Below, in pieces: positions 41,469-54,200 of a stretch of DNA of 64,000 bases. Source of the DNA: Chaunax sp. Z400 (Eukaryota; Chordata; Actinopteri; Lophiiformes; Chaunacidae). The stretch covers positions 6,707,408 to 6,771,407 of the forward strand of contig CM075192.1 in the NCBI GenBank assembly GCA_037577475.1, in the 5' to 3' direction. A program made the translations under genes and the position numbers. The notes beneath the pieces were generated by a model, which saw nothing but the letters and a program-made list of their open reading frames with translations, was not told the origin of the DNA and made no database searches. How positions within the stretch are numbered: position 1 is the first letter of the stretch; the number at the start of each line of letters is the position of its first letter.

Positions 41469-41940
41469 CTTAATGAGAAGGTAAAAAGTTAAAAGAAAAT
41501 GTTTGTTCGGTGTACAAAAGGAATATTTGCCTTGATGCAAAAAGAAAATGAACTAGAAAATTGCGCATTAGAAATGAAACAACTTAGGTGCATGAGCGCC
41601 GTTTGTGCTCGGACCCAAATAATGACCGTAACCAGTTTTTTTTGTATAAACCAGTATTTTGTAACTTTTCACCACAAATGCATCATAACTTTCAACAAAC
41701 TGGTGCCCTTTTTATTTTTGCTCCTATACAGCTTGAGTCCACTGATCTACCACACATCAAAGAACAATCTGGATCCAAGTCATATTCCGGATATGGTAAT
41801 CCAGAATGTTTAAATTTATATGCCTCATGGAAAATTTGCTACTGTGAGATAACAAATAATGCTACAGAAGTGCAACTTCTAAGATCAAATTGTAGCTGAA
41901 ACTGTGCTGATTCAGTGAGGTGTCAAATTTAACATACGTT
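41469..41940. other. Unassigned interval with ORFs of no known family
   Basis: Two overlapping + frames (41499-41813, 41588-41899) of about 100 residues show no domain I know. Probably chance or decayed repeat. Confidence 0.5.
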
Positions 41941-43052
41941 CAAAAATCCAGATTATAAGATACAATCCCTTTACTCGTGTACAAAGCCCTTAATGGTATA
42001 GGAAATGAGTGGGCCGCCTTTTGCATCCATCCCTGCATGCAGGATTACTGCTGGTCTCTAGATTCTCCAAAAGTAGAACGGGAGCCAGAGCCTTCAGTTA
42101 TCAGGCTCCTCTCCTGTGGAACCATCTTCCAGTCTCGGTTCAGGAGGCAGACACCCTCTCTACATTTAAGAGTAGGCTTAAAATGTTCCTTTTTCATTAA
42201 GCTCACTGTTAAGGCTGCCTTAGGCTATCCCTTAGCCATGGAGCCACAGGTTTAGATTGCTCGGGGACTTCCCATAATACACTGAACTTCCTTCTCCTCC
42301 TCTCTCTCCTTCTCTACATTAATGCCACCTTAATACATGTTACTAACCTGACACTTGACTTCTTCTCCGGAGTCTGTGTGCTTTGCAGGTTCCTGTGGAT
42401 TGGGATTGGTTCTGATTTCATTATTATTACACAAAACAAATGGCACAGATCCCCCAAATAAATATATGTCAAAACCTTGGCCCCGGTGCTCCTACAACTG
42501 TTTTATTCTTTTCAGCCATTCATTTTCTGTAACTGCTTATCCTGTGTAGGGTCATGTGGGGGCTGGAGCCTATCCCAGCTGACTTTGGGCGCAAGGCAGG
42601 GTTCACCCTGGACAAGTCTCCAGTTCATCACAGGACCAAATCATAGAAAGACAAACAACCATTCTCACTCACATTCACACCTACGGTCAATTTAGAATCA
42701 CCAATTCACCTCTATTACATGTTTTTGGTGGTGGAAGGAAGCTGGAGAACCCGGAGGGAACCCACACAGACACGAGGAGAACATGCAAACTCCACACAGA
42801 AAAGCCCCAGGTCCACAGGATTTGAACCCAGGACCTTTTTGCTGTGAGGCAACAGCGCTACCCACTGCGCCACCTTTCTATTATTATAGCTGTTATTATT
42901 GTTGTTGCTGTACATGTCTGTGTCTTTGTTCCACAATCCTCCATCTCTCTCTCTCTCTCTCTCTCTCGCTCTTTCTCTCTTTCAAACTAAAGTGCCTTCA
43001 GATAGCTATTGTTGTGATTTGGCACTGTACAAATAAAATTGAAGTGAAAAAA
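41941..43052 (+). mobile_element. CR1/L2-type LINE 3' end, interrupted by a SINE
   Basis: The frame at 41977-42200 encodes the RT C-terminal segment (VYKALNG, then AFSYQAPLLWNHLPVSVQEA and FKSRLKMFLF). The 3' tail resumes after the SINE: a (TC)n tract at 42946-42967, then TTTGGCACTGTACAAATAAA and ATTGAAGTGAAA, the usual end of a fish L2-type LINE. 5'-truncated. Confidence 0.75.
42516..42877 (-). mobile_element. tRNA-derived SINE, copy 2, nested in a LINE
   Basis: Reverse of 19048-19408: pol III A box (complement ACTGCGCCACC at 42866-42876) and B box (complement GGATTTGAACC), body with GGACAAGTCTCCAGTTCATC, tail at the left end. It splits the LINE 3' region. Confidence 0.8.
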
Positions 43053-44035
43053 AAATTCTGAAGAAAACTACCAGTAATGAATTTTTTTTTGTCTTGAATA
43101 ACTATCAAACTAATAATGATACTAATGTGAGTCTAAATTCTATTGGTAGATTTTCATTGTCTAGGAGTCATATTATGAGGGTCAAACTATCAGAGGACTA
43201 TTGCTTTTAGGTTGTAGAGTGACCTATGCCTAAACTCAAGGATGTAATGTAATGACATTTATTTGTTTTTCAAGGCTTCATTTATTTCCAATTTGTGAAC
43301 AAGTGGAAGGCATGCTGAAGACTCTCTAATATCTTCTGTCGATTTAGTGGGACCTACTGAGATATTTTCTGCTCAGTCGGATCGTCATGATAATCCAGGT
43401 GTGCTCTGAGAGATGGATCTGGAGCCGCATGAAGTTTGAGAGAGGAAATAAAGACCACTAACACCAAGGTTTGTTGTTTCATGGATTCATATACCAATGA
43501 TTTATAATGGACATGTAACTTAAAACAAAAATGGGCATATGGTTGGATATAGATCAGAGGAAAAGAAAATGAATAAGATAATGTTTTAAATATATTTAAT
43601 GCAGAATGATATAAAGCAGTCAGCTTAATTAAATTCCCTTTGAAGATTTACTGGTGGTCACCTTTTGCGTTTTTTTTGACTGGTGACCTCATTGCTCAGA
43701 CTAGAAAACAAGAGTTTGGCACAAGTAGTTTGTCAGCAGGTTCCACACAAATGAATCCAGTAGACCCAACTTGTTTTTATAATTGCAATTATTCCCACCT
43801 CCGGCATGAACGCTTGGAATAGGGACATATCTAAAGGGGGCAAAAGTTAGATTATTATAAATTAATTTTGTCATAGAGTGTACTTTACCATGAGAATTAG
43901 GCATCATCATTTAGTATATTAGAATCAAGGAGAGCGATCTCAAGTGCAAGGCAGACCTCACCAGGGAAAGATGGTATTTGTTATGAAATGTTGGCATGAA
44001 ACATGAAAGAGAAACACTCGCAGTAGTATTTAGGT
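43053..44035. other. Gene-free interval
   Basis: No recognised repeat or gene. Confidence 0.6.
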
Positions 44036-44720
44036 TGTTTAATATGGGAAACAGACAATATTCCATCTGCTTGGAAACAGTCAGTTATAGTTCCAGTACT
44101 TACACTAGGTAAAGACCCATCAGACCCATCAAGTTACAGACCCATTGCCTTAACATCGCAGCTGGCCAAGACCATGGAGCGGATGGTGACAGAGAGGCTA
44201 ACGCACTTTCTAGAAAGTAAAAATCTGCTCTCCACTCATCAAAATGGATTTTGTAAAGGGTGAAACATAATGGATGCAGTTCTAGGCTTAGAATTAGAAA
44301 TCAGGAAAGCACAAACAAAGACATGGTGGCTGCGGTATTCTTTGATGTAGAGAAAGCATATATGGAAGGAATGGCTCCTCCTAAAATTAGATTAGCTGAG
44401 TGTGGGAGCTGGGTGTTAGGTTTCATGTTTGGAAGACAAATACTGTACAAGTAAGGGTAGGTGTAGAGCACTCTGAGGTATATCCACAGGAAAATGGAAC
44501 TCCACAAGGGAATGTGTGCAGCCCAATATTATTTATAATGATTAATGCTTTGTTTGAACAGGTAGAATGAACAATAGGAAAGTCATTTTATGCTGATGAT
44601 GGGACTGTGGATAAGGGGATGAAATTTAGGGAAAAAAAGAAAAGGCAAGGAGGAATAGATAAGGTGGACGCATAAATGGGGATTTAAATTCTCTGTGGCA
44701 AAATCCCAAGTCATATAGCG
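44036..44720 (+). mobile_element. I-clade LINE relic, reverse transcriptase part
   Basis: Frame-shifted pieces read NIPSAWKQSVIVPVL, SYRPIALTSQLAKTMERMV, HQNGFCKG, VFFDVEKAY and YADDGTVDKG, in the order of a LINE RT (FADD altered to YADD). Stops and indels are present. The RNase H half is at 46690-47800. Confidence 0.75.
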
Positions 44721-45839
44721 TCATAAACCAGTATCTCTGAAGTTACAACATGATCAACATCTAACATGACAGTGATTTGAAGTTTTACAATGTTATTGTA
44801 GCCAATGAATGTGTGATCAAAAATGTAAGAAATGTATGGAATTAAAGAGAATCATGGAATCATATGTCATTGATCATATCATGTTACTAATGTACTTCTT
44901 AATCAAATGATCAATTATTACTAACCACTGGATTTGGTAATGGTAAATCATAAGCTTTTGAACTTCTCACGAGATCAAGAACTTGTAATTAACTTTTGAT
45001 TAAATGGTCAGATTATGTGAGACAATGGTCGTGTTTCTGACTGGGAGTGAAGGAGAAGCATGAAACATTGCAAAACAGGAAGCCTGTAAGACATCTGGTG
45101 CCTCTTGTGCAAAAACACCCATATCATGTCCAAATGTGAGCCACTGTATAACCTGAACTACAGATTACTAATCACCCTTTTAAGGAAAATAAATGATTAA
45201 GTTTTGATTCTTAAAAATGATGGTAAGAAAGGATTGTCTTGTTATTTCAATATCCAATGTGTGAAGGTTATGTTGATGATTAACTGTGACAACTGAGGCC
45301 GGGATGTATGATAAGGAAGTTAATGTAATGGAAAGTTCCACATGGTGGATTGCTCAAGGTGACAGATAATCATACACACCGATAGGATTGAGACAGAATT
45401 CGTCAAAGCATTGCCTTGCACTCCTCGCATCGGATGAGAAGCATCGAGCTTGGTGAAAGGACCAGAGGATCTACAATAAGGGATTAACTTTGGGTTCTTT
45501 TTTTTTTGGTGGATTGAAATTGGAATCTGGATTTCTTCGGCTCCCCCTGCCACGTGAAGGATTTAACCCTCTGCAATTACTTGGGACCTTGGACAGGGTC
45601 AAAGCTTTCCCTCGAGTGTTGAAGCCTGGGCAGGTTAGGGTGAGAATAGTCAACCTGATCAATTGTTGTATTCTTTCCTTGTCTAATTTGTAATAGTCAA
45701 ATTGGACCCAGCCTCAGCATCATGTTTACTGTTGATTGTTTTTAAGAATGACTCTATTGCACCTCTCTATAGCAGCACCACATACCACATATCCACCTTA
45801 CTACACACTCAAGTCAACACAACATCATGTACGTGGGAA
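44721..45839. other. Insertion of unknown nature between LINE halves
   Basis: About 1.1 kb that belongs neither to the LINE nor visibly to the GC-rich repeat. I recognise nothing. Confidence 0.5.
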
Positions 45840-46510
45840 GAGCGGGGAGAGGGGCTTTCACCCTCCTCTGGTGGGGTGGGGGTCAGCGGCCTTGGGGGAG
45901 GCGTCGGTCCTGCCCCAGGGGTGTCGCCGGTGGGCCATGGGGGGCGTCGTCCCGCTTGGGGTAGGTCGGTTTCTGGCTGGGCCTGGGGCCTGTTGTCCCC
46001 TGTCCCCCTGTAGGTCGGGCCCTGGCAGTGGGAGCTCCCTCTGTGGCCCCCTGTGGGCTTTGGCAGGTCTCGGGTGGGCGGAGTCTTGGGGATGTGGGCT
46101 GGCCTCTGGTCGGGCCGGGGGTCTGCCGTCTCCTGGGCTGGCTCTTGGCTGGGGCGCTCCCTCTGTGGCCCCTGCCTGGCTTTCCCGTGGCGTGTGTGTG
46201 CGGTTCGCCCGGGGGCACGTGGCCTCGGGCGATGTGGATGCTATTGTATATATCGCTGCATCGCATTGTTTGTTTTGCTGTTATTGTGGTTGTCTCCCTT
46301 GTCTCTGTTTCTCCCTTTCTTTCCACTGTCTCCCCCCCCAAACCCCCCCTTTCTGGTCCGGTCGCCTCCTCTAATTAAATAATAAATAAAATGCAGATTA
46401 TGCAACAGGAGGAGTATGATAGATCCTCCTTTGCAGAGCAAAATCTGTAAGACACCCAGATCTTCATACTGCATGCCGAGGTTGCCGGACAGGACAGGTT
46501 AAAAAAAAAA
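45840..46510 (+). repeat. GC-rich retroposon-like repeat, copy B (unclassified)
   Basis: Paired with 5885-6710. Shared blocks include CCTCTGGTCGGGCCGGGGGT (A has TTGGGCCGGGAG), TAAATAATAAATAAAATGCA and GCCGAGGTTGCCGGACAGGA, then an A-run. This copy lacks the (AC)n. The 212-codon + frame and the 152-codon antisense frame are low-complexity Pro/Gly/Arg shadows. Confidence 0.7.
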
Positions 46511-46524
46511 GAAAAAAAGAATGA

Positions 46525-46605
46525 TTCTATTGTATAATCTATTCTATTCTAATCTATTCTATAATCTATTCTATTCTAATCTATTCTATAATCTATTCTA
46601 TTCCG
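46525..46605. repeat. Short tandem repeat, about 27-bp unit, three copies
   Basis: ATAATCTATTCTATTCTAAT followed by CTATTCT, repeated about three times, built from TCTAT/TCTA words. Confidence 0.9.
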
Positions 46606-46689
46606 CATTTAATGCTGATGCTTTGCTCCTGTGAAAATTTCCTTATTAAAATTCCTGCAACTGAAAGTATAATTCTGGACATTCACTCA

Positions 46690-47800
46690 TTTGCATCTTC
46701 AAGGATAGTAAAACATTAGGTGTATAGATGCTCACCATCTACATAAGGTTCTAAAAGGTTACTCTAGCCAAGCAAATTGACAGGCCTTTGTGGGTTATCT
46801 TCCAACCCTCTAAAACCATACCTAGCAGCTTACCCAGTGCACGGACCCTTTAAATGGAGAGCTGCCCCAGTAGCCTTGTGATCTAACACTGGGGAAACTA
46901 TTCATATTCACAGATGATTCAAAGGTCCTGAAACCAGATGCACAGGTGCAGCATTCCTCATCCCACAATGTAAGGTAGCTGTTAAAAGAGAACAACAACA
47001 ACAACAACAGACCAACCAGATGTCAGTATACTCATTTGAAGTACTACAGTATCAATATTACTAACACTACAGTGGGTGGAAGACAACAATCAACACAATG
47101 CAATAATTGCCTCTGATATTCTATCAGCACTCACAACCTTTAAATCTGGGAAATCGTCATGTAGACAGGATATTATACTTACTCTGGATGTTTCTTTCCT
47201 CTGGATTCCTGCCCACGTAAGGCATGGAAGACAATGAGGAAGTGGATATATTAGCCAAGCCATCACTGAAATCAAACACAATAAACATAAAAATTCCATA
47301 AAGTAAGGCTGAGGTAAAAACGATTATCAAGGAACCTATACTCAAAATATGACAAGAATATTAGGACATAAGTGAAACAGGAAGACATCTTTACAATATA
47401 CAAAGTCATGTTGGCAGGGGTGCAATACGGAGCAGGAACTGGAGGTAAGAGGTAATCATAACTCGCCTGAGGTTAGGACATGCAGGGCTCAGCCATACTC
47501 TTCAGAGACTAGGTAAACATATAACTGGACTATGTGCAGACAGCAATCAACCAAATACAGTCAGGAGCAAATGGAACAAGAGACACTAGTGAAGGAAGAA
47601 AAACTGGACACTTTAAAGCTTCCAGGAAAGTGTAATGGGGCCAACTTAAATATCTGAAGGACACTGGTATAGGAAGTAAGATTCATTCATTCATTCATTC
47701 ATTCCTGCTTATCGACCGCCTCACACTCCAGTCCAGTAGGTGGCGGTAATGCGCCTATAAACGAGTTGCCAACCGCCAATAATCCCAAAGAAGAAGAACA
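46690..47800 (+). mobile_element. I-clade LINE relic, RNase H part and 3' tail
   Basis: Pieces read IFTDDSK (normally TDGSK), SDILSALTTFKSGKSSCRQD, WIPAHVRHG and TRLRLGHAGLSHTLQRLGKH: an RNase H domain and the C-terminal zinc-knuckle-adjacent region of an I-type LINE. A (CATT)n run at 47685-47702 precedes GTAGGTGGCGGTAATGCGCC and an AAGAAGAAGAA tail, like the solo tails in nlk intron 1. Inactive. Confidence 0.75.
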
Positions 47801-48844
47801 GGACGAAGAAGAGAGAGAAAAAAAATAGGCTTTTCTCAACATGGAACATTTGTAAATGTCCGTAATAGATTTAAGAGAAAGAAACAGCACAGAATGAACA
47901 ATCGTAAATAAATTAAACTTGAATATCCGGACACTGCCACCAACGGGAGACAAGGTCACCGGACAGCTGGTAAGACTGACTCCAGGCTTTGGTAACAATA
48001 TGCATCCCATGACACTTTTTAAGTTTTCCATGACATTTCATTTTAAGCTTGAATGAAAACTACCGGTTATCTTAAGATACATCAGATTTAATGACGGCAC
48101 TGACATGTGATAAGTCTCATCAGCTGACAGGCTCCTGTAGCTGAGTTTTAGATGAACTTAGATAAGTTACATGGCTTCTCTTGGCTGTTTGCACAGCTTA
48201 TATTCTACATGTTGCATGTCTTGGTCTTCAGGCTCCCTTTTAATTCCTCTCCTTCATTAAAAAACAAACAAACACCTGTATTACCGGCAGTCTGTGCTTC
48301 CAAAATCTGCTCTATTATTAGTTCACCGCAAAGTTTGTGAAAACCGTATGTTAGTTGCATTTTGTAAAGGATTTGTCGCACAGGCACAGCTGCCTTATAA
48401 AGAGTCAACAAACGGAGGTTCCTCTTTAGATGCTGTCAAGTTCAATACACCAGACCAGAGAGAGCCAAGCCAATGTGGGGACAGAAATGTCAGATTTATC
48501 CCAAGGTGGAAGGTCCAGTAGGGGCTGGCGCATTTTGCGGCATCGGCATCTAAGCAGGGGCATCTAAGCAGGGGCATTTCAGCAGGCATCGCCCAGATAC
48601 CCGCTGAAATGCCGCGGCAATTTTTTAGTTGTTGGGTTCTGAGTCCGCACGACTTACACTTATGAGACATTTGATTACATCCAGTCCTATTGATAATTTA
48701 TATATATCTATATATATATCTATATATATATATATATAGATATATATATGTATGAATGTATTTATTTATCATTTCTAGACGTAGTTAATGTGTCAATTAA
48801 ATTTCTTTTGTATTGTTTTGTAGCAGTTTGATTAGGTTTTGGCA
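47801..48844. other. Gene-free interval
   Basis: It contains an (AT)n-rich tract at about 48695-48751 and a GGGGCATCTAAGCAGGGGCA duplication at about 48540-48585. Nothing else recognised. Confidence 0.6.
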
Positions 48845-49800
48845 ACAGAATCCTGATCTGCATAAGTGCAGGATTGGTCTAGCACAGATCCCAGGGACTT
48901 ACAACAGCTCACTTGCTCCACCTCCTGACCTTTCACTGTAATTGCTTTAAATCCAGGGTTTGACAGGTTTGTTCTTGGAACCATCCAGACACATTTCTTT
49001 TGTTTTAGTTACATTCAGCAAAAGATGCCTGTCATCAAACCACTTTATGAGTTCTGTGACGTAGTTAAAGTATGTCTGACAGGCGTGCCACTAAAGCCAA
49101 GTCATCTGCTTACTTAACTAATGTGAGATTTTCCATATAACACATGATTTCATTTGTGTATACAGAAAATAAAATGTGTGACAAAATGCACCCCTGTTGG
49201 ACTCCAGTACTTAAAACAAGACTGTCATACAGAAAGTCATCAACCTTAACTCTCTGAGGTCTGTTACATAGGAATTCTATTATCCAGCAAATAACATAAC
49301 ACATTTCCAAATAGTTGGAACAGAGTTTGTGTCCAAAACAGCTGGAAAAGTTTGGTAAACACATCCTCTAGCTGCTCAGCACAGACCTTTGAGATCCTCC
49401 CTCCTAATCCATCTGGACCTTTTGCCTTGTGTGGGTTCACTTATGAACAGCCACCACCTCTGTTGTTGTTATTTGGATTGTCTTTTCATTCTCAATAGTG
49501 AAGGGCTTCGCTGCCATTTGCTGCTGTTTAAAACGGCCACAAAGAGTGTTTAGTTCGTTTGCAATTTGATAGGATCACTGCATTGAATGCCCTGTGTCTG
49601 CTGTGCTCCGCCCATCATTGTGTTGAGGCCTCTCCATGCCTCCCTGACGTTAGGAGAGGGAAGCTTCTCCTCCGCCTTTCTCTTATACTCACGTTTTCCA
49701 CTCCTTATTTTGCATCGTAACTAGCTCTTTTGTGATCCAAGGATTTGGAAACACCCTCACAGTTTTTGTCGGGATAACAGATTCTGAGCAAAACTGCAGA
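48845..49800 (-). mobile_element. LINE reverse transcriptase fragment
   Basis: The reverse strand reads, from 49460 leftwards, KGPDGLGGRISKVCAEQLED, then CNRPQRVKVDDFLYDSLVLS and STGVQQGCILSHILFSVYTN, an RT palm region; the downstream ADDLAL motif follows in another frame. Similar in style to the LINE end at 17690-18110. Broken by shifts. Confidence 0.75.
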
Positions 49801-49807
49801 CATGAGG

Positions 49808-49910
49808 TGAGTGAGTGAGTAAAGCAAAGCAAAGCAAAGCAAATTTATTTATGTAGCACATTTGGTACACTGAGGTAATTCAAAGTGCTTTACATAACAA
49901 AAGCAGATAA
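49808..49910 (-). repeat. LINE 3' tail with (AAAGC)n
   Basis: AAAGCAAAGCAAAGCAAAGC is followed by AAATTTATTTATGTAGCACA and ATTCAAAGTGCTTTACATAA, a fish L2-type 3' end in reverse. Confidence 0.7.
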
Positions 49911-51236
49911 AGGAACAAAGAAAACTGATAAAAGAAGGAAACATAAAAAGAAAATTAGCAGTATAAAATGCATAAACGGTGCAAAACAATAAAATCACAT
50001 TAAAATTCACAGGTTTTCTTCCCACAGGCCATAAGACTGCTTTACTCTCTGTAACCTGCACAGCCAAACACAAGCTAGATATTTTAAATCATAGTGTTTA
50101 TTAACCCCATTGTTTTTATTTATTTTATAATCTGTTTAACTTGGACATGATTACACTTTATGATTATTGCGCCTGCCTTCTTTTGCGTTGTTTTTTGTTT
50201 GTATTTTTTGTTTGTAACTGTTTGTATTTATACTTTTTGCACACTGGTCCTGAGAAACGCAATTTTGTCCTACTATGTGTTTTTTACAGATATGGCTGGA
50301 ATGAGAAATAAAAATAAACTTGAAACAAACAGCTGTTTGGTTTAGATGTCGACGCAACAATATGACATTTATAGAAACTTTTCATTTTTGTTGCATTGGT
50401 GATATTTTGACTTGTCAGATTTTGAACATTCTGCTAACAGAATATATTTTATGTGCCTTATGGTAACGCTAAGTAGTCAGAAAGACTAAATGCAATTATA
50501 TTATAAACTGCATGCAATATATCCTAGTTGTAGTCTGATGTATATTTACGTCTGACTGTTTTAATTGTGAATTAAAAAGTTTAAAGCAAGACAAAAACCT
50601 CTATCTAACAGATCAGTAGTCGTAGTATTTCTATGTATTTCTTTCCTCTGTGTTTGACAGTCAATGTTTACAATTTTTTTCTGCACTTAGGGTGGGACAT
50701 CTCTCCTCAGCTGATTTCTATACAGCAGCAAACCGATATAATTCTGATTTACATTAGAATGAATGTGAAAAGGATGTTGATTCATGAACAGAACTCACAT
50801 ATTGCTTGTGTAGCATTTTAATAAGCTACCCTGTTACGACCATTAAATTCTGACAATAAAACAATTGGAGACTGTGTACAAACTTTTATTTGGCTCTGAT
50901 ATAATATTTGAATGAATCAGAATCAGATTTAAATAGATGTAAATGTTTGTGTGGTTTCTTGATCAGACCCCTTGAACGCTTGCTCATTTCTGCCTCTCCT
51001 GCCATGGCACAGTTCACCTTGAATCAGCTTACAGTCTTACTGCCCTGCCTTTCCTACTGCTTTCTTACATTGTTTAGTGTGTTACTGCCATGTGCATCCT
51101 CGTGTGCAAGCATGTAACACAAATAAGTTAGCCAACTCATCAAAACATTCATCTGTAGTGCTACTAGTCAGAAATTCCACAGCGTAGCTTTATTGCCCTT
51201 TTTGCCCAATTGTCTCACTTGTGACTTTTTTCACAG
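49911..51236. other. Gene-free interval upstream of nlrx1
   Basis: No repeat of known family. If the acceptor at 51236 is used, the nlrx1 promoter and first leader exon must lie here or further upstream; I could not locate them. Confidence 0.5.
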
Positions 51237-51288
51237 AACACTATCTGATGTAAAGAGGAAGCAGAACAAGAATGAGCTCACCATACAG
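51237..51288 (+). CDS. nlrx1: nlrx1 first coding exon (17 coding nt)
   Basis: ATG at 51272 opens MSSPY and two bases of R6; donor GTCGGT at 51289. An in-frame TAA at 51251-51253 closes the frame upstream, and A at -3 gives good initiation context. A TTTTTTCACAG at 51226-51236 looks like an acceptor, so 51237-51271 is probably 5' UTR of this exon. Chosen because it alone supplies an ATG in the phase exon 2 needs. Confidence 0.65.
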
Positions 51289-54200
51289 GTCGGTGACAAA
51301 CTGTTATTCACATGCAGACAGTCTGGTTTTATTGATGGACTCAGGATTTAGGATATAGATGTTTAACAATTCTCTTCTGACATTTTGTTGTATTCAGACT
51401 AACATGGTGTAGCTACGCTTGAACATAATAGATAATAAATCATACAAGCCTCATTCCAATAAATGTGAAACACAATAAATAAAACAGAAGTTGATTATTT
51501 GTTAATCCTTTGTGATTTATACTCAAATGAAGAACAGCAGAAAAACAATGGGCCTCATGACTGTTGCATTCATGTGTTGTGTGGCAGTTTTGATATTTCA
51601 TCATGAAACAGGAAGATAAATACTTTATTGTTCCTGAAGGAAGTTTAAGTTTTTAAGTCGAGTAAAATTTAAGGAAGTTCTTGTAACTCAAATGTACATT
51701 ATCCAATCTATCCCAAACTTCAAACAGTTGATAAGAGTCCCAGCCTAATGACATCTACATGCCAATCTTCAGTTATAGTCACAACAGCACATACTGGAAA
51801 GAAGACATGACAGTCCCCCCTCACCAATACACCTGAGGGAAACACTAATGTAATAACAGACTCAGGAAGAGAACAGCATACTACTTAGAAAAATGGCTAT
51901 AACAGGATTCCCCTATGTGTAATTATTCACAAAAAAAAGAAAAACAGAGCTTTGTATTCAGATATGAATAAGCATTTCATATCTGAAAATATTGACCAAC
52001 TTGCAAAAGCAATCCATTCAGTGGAAGAAATATTACCGCTTTTATCATTTATTAACTCTGGTGCTTCTCTGAAGGGAATGTGGGAAATGTACTGATGCGT
52101 TGTTTCCCCTACCAGTGTACCAACAAGAACCCCTGCCAGGCCAGCAACAGGCCAAACCAAAACATACTGGAGCAACATTTGCTGCCAAGTAGAAAACGTC
52201 TTTTTTCAGGGAAGGCCTTGCTTATTTCAGCAAGACAATGACAAACCACATTCTGCAGGTATTACAACAGCATGGCTCTGTAGTAAAAGAGTCTGGTGCT
52301 AAACTGATCTGCCTGCAGTCCTGACTTGTCACCCATTTAAAATGTTTGGTGCATTATGAAACATAAAATACAACAAAGGAGACGCTGAATTCTTGAGCAG
52401 CTGAAATCCTACATCAGGCAAGAATGGGAAAATATTCTACTTTAAAATGACATCAGTCGGTCTCCTCAGCTCCCAAACACTTACAGGGTGTTGTTAAAAG
52501 AGGAGGTGATGCAACACAGAGGTAAACATGACCCTGATATAATTTCCAAAAACAATAAAATTTTTCTGTTTCAACATTTGAAACGTTGTCTTTGTGCTAT
52601 TTTCAATTACATATGGGGTTTCAATGATTGCAAATTGTTGCATATTGTTTTTATTTACATTTTACACGTCCCAGCTTTTTTTAAAAACGGGGTTGTACAT
52701 TATCAGGAAGTAATTACATGATTGGATTCTCAGCTGTCTCAGACCAGACAAGTCAAGCAAACGAGTGATAGCTAGTGTGCCAGCATACCGGCCACAACCA
52801 AAACACAACACCAACAGCCTAATAGCAGCTTTTCTTTGCTATGAAACCACAATGCAATAAACCGCATTGTGTGGTATGTGGGTTTTTTTTACTGTGGGAT
52901 TGAAAGTAACCTTTTTCTATCTTGTCTCACAGGATTTTTTATCATTTAGATTTTTGCATTCTATAAAGATGGTTAACGATTGTAACTGAGCCAACCTGTG
53001 CTGTGTGTTTTCCAGACAGCTGCTCAGAGTATGGAGGTGGAAGAGGATTGTTGGGATCACTCACCAACCAGCCCCCGGCTTTCACTGCAGCACGTTCTGC
53101 TCCACCACTTCAGAGCCAGGTAGACAATTCAGTTGTTATTTGACAATCAAGGCAACATACTGCTTTCTTTAATAAAACAACCGTCAAAATACATGATGTT
53201 GATTCAAACGGTTAAGATTTCATTACAAGTTCATTTACTAGAGTTTTATTAGTAAAAAGTTGTGGGACAGTACAAGAGGATGGGTGTGCATAAGTCATTC
53301 AACCAATTTTACCACCAGCTGGAGACTCAGTGATTTACACAAGGGGACCATTTTAACCATCTAAAGTTCGGGGTCTGAAGTGGCCCAAGTGAATTCTAAG
53401 GGGTGTCCAACTCCATCTTCTTTGTTAAATGGGACACAATGTGGGCACAAAGTAATGTGCAAGATGCAAAGCGGTTTTACTTAGTTCTTTACTTATTCAT
53501 AGTTGTGTTCTGGGCGTAACATCAATCAGACCAATCAGAATGTCATCTCCAGTTCCCTTTAAAAGCCAGGTGCACCTGTATAGGGGCCATTACTATTTTA
53601 ACACGGCACTCGTCCCTGATCCTTGGCCAGTAGACCCTCTGCCATCTTTTAATCATCAATCAAATGCATGTGAGTAGATGGTGTTTAATGGAAGAGGAGG
53701 AAGAGGGCTGCTACACATATCCTATGTGAATGATAGGTTTAGTGATACGGGCAGATCACTGTCCGCAAATTGGGCTGGCTAGGTCATAATGTTTGCAGTG
53801 TGTCTCTGCCATCTACTGCACACACAAGGCACTGCAGCTTAAATGATTTTTTAAATGTCACAACACGACCACTAGCGCTAGTTTGTCTGATTGTTTGCAG
53901 GATTACATAAAAACTGTGTTGGGCATATGGAGGGGAGGAACCAATTAATTTTTGGAGCAGATCTGGGTAAAGGGGCGGATCCAGAAATCTTTTTCACTTT
54001 CTTTAACATTGGTTTTTTTCCACCATCTTCATTTTCCTATTATGCATAAGCTATCTGACAGATATTGATTAAACTTGATAGAAGTATTATTTATGTAGTA
54101 TAGAAGAATAGAGAATTAGATGTTTGGAGTGGATCTGAATAAAGGGGGTGTGTAACACCGTATTATGTAATAACACTGCAATATGTAATAAAGTAAAACA

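Noticed and set aside
52488..52721. 77-codon + ORF near the nlrx1 start
   Set aside because: It lies in the 3' part of a Tc1-like element, not in an nlrx1 exon.
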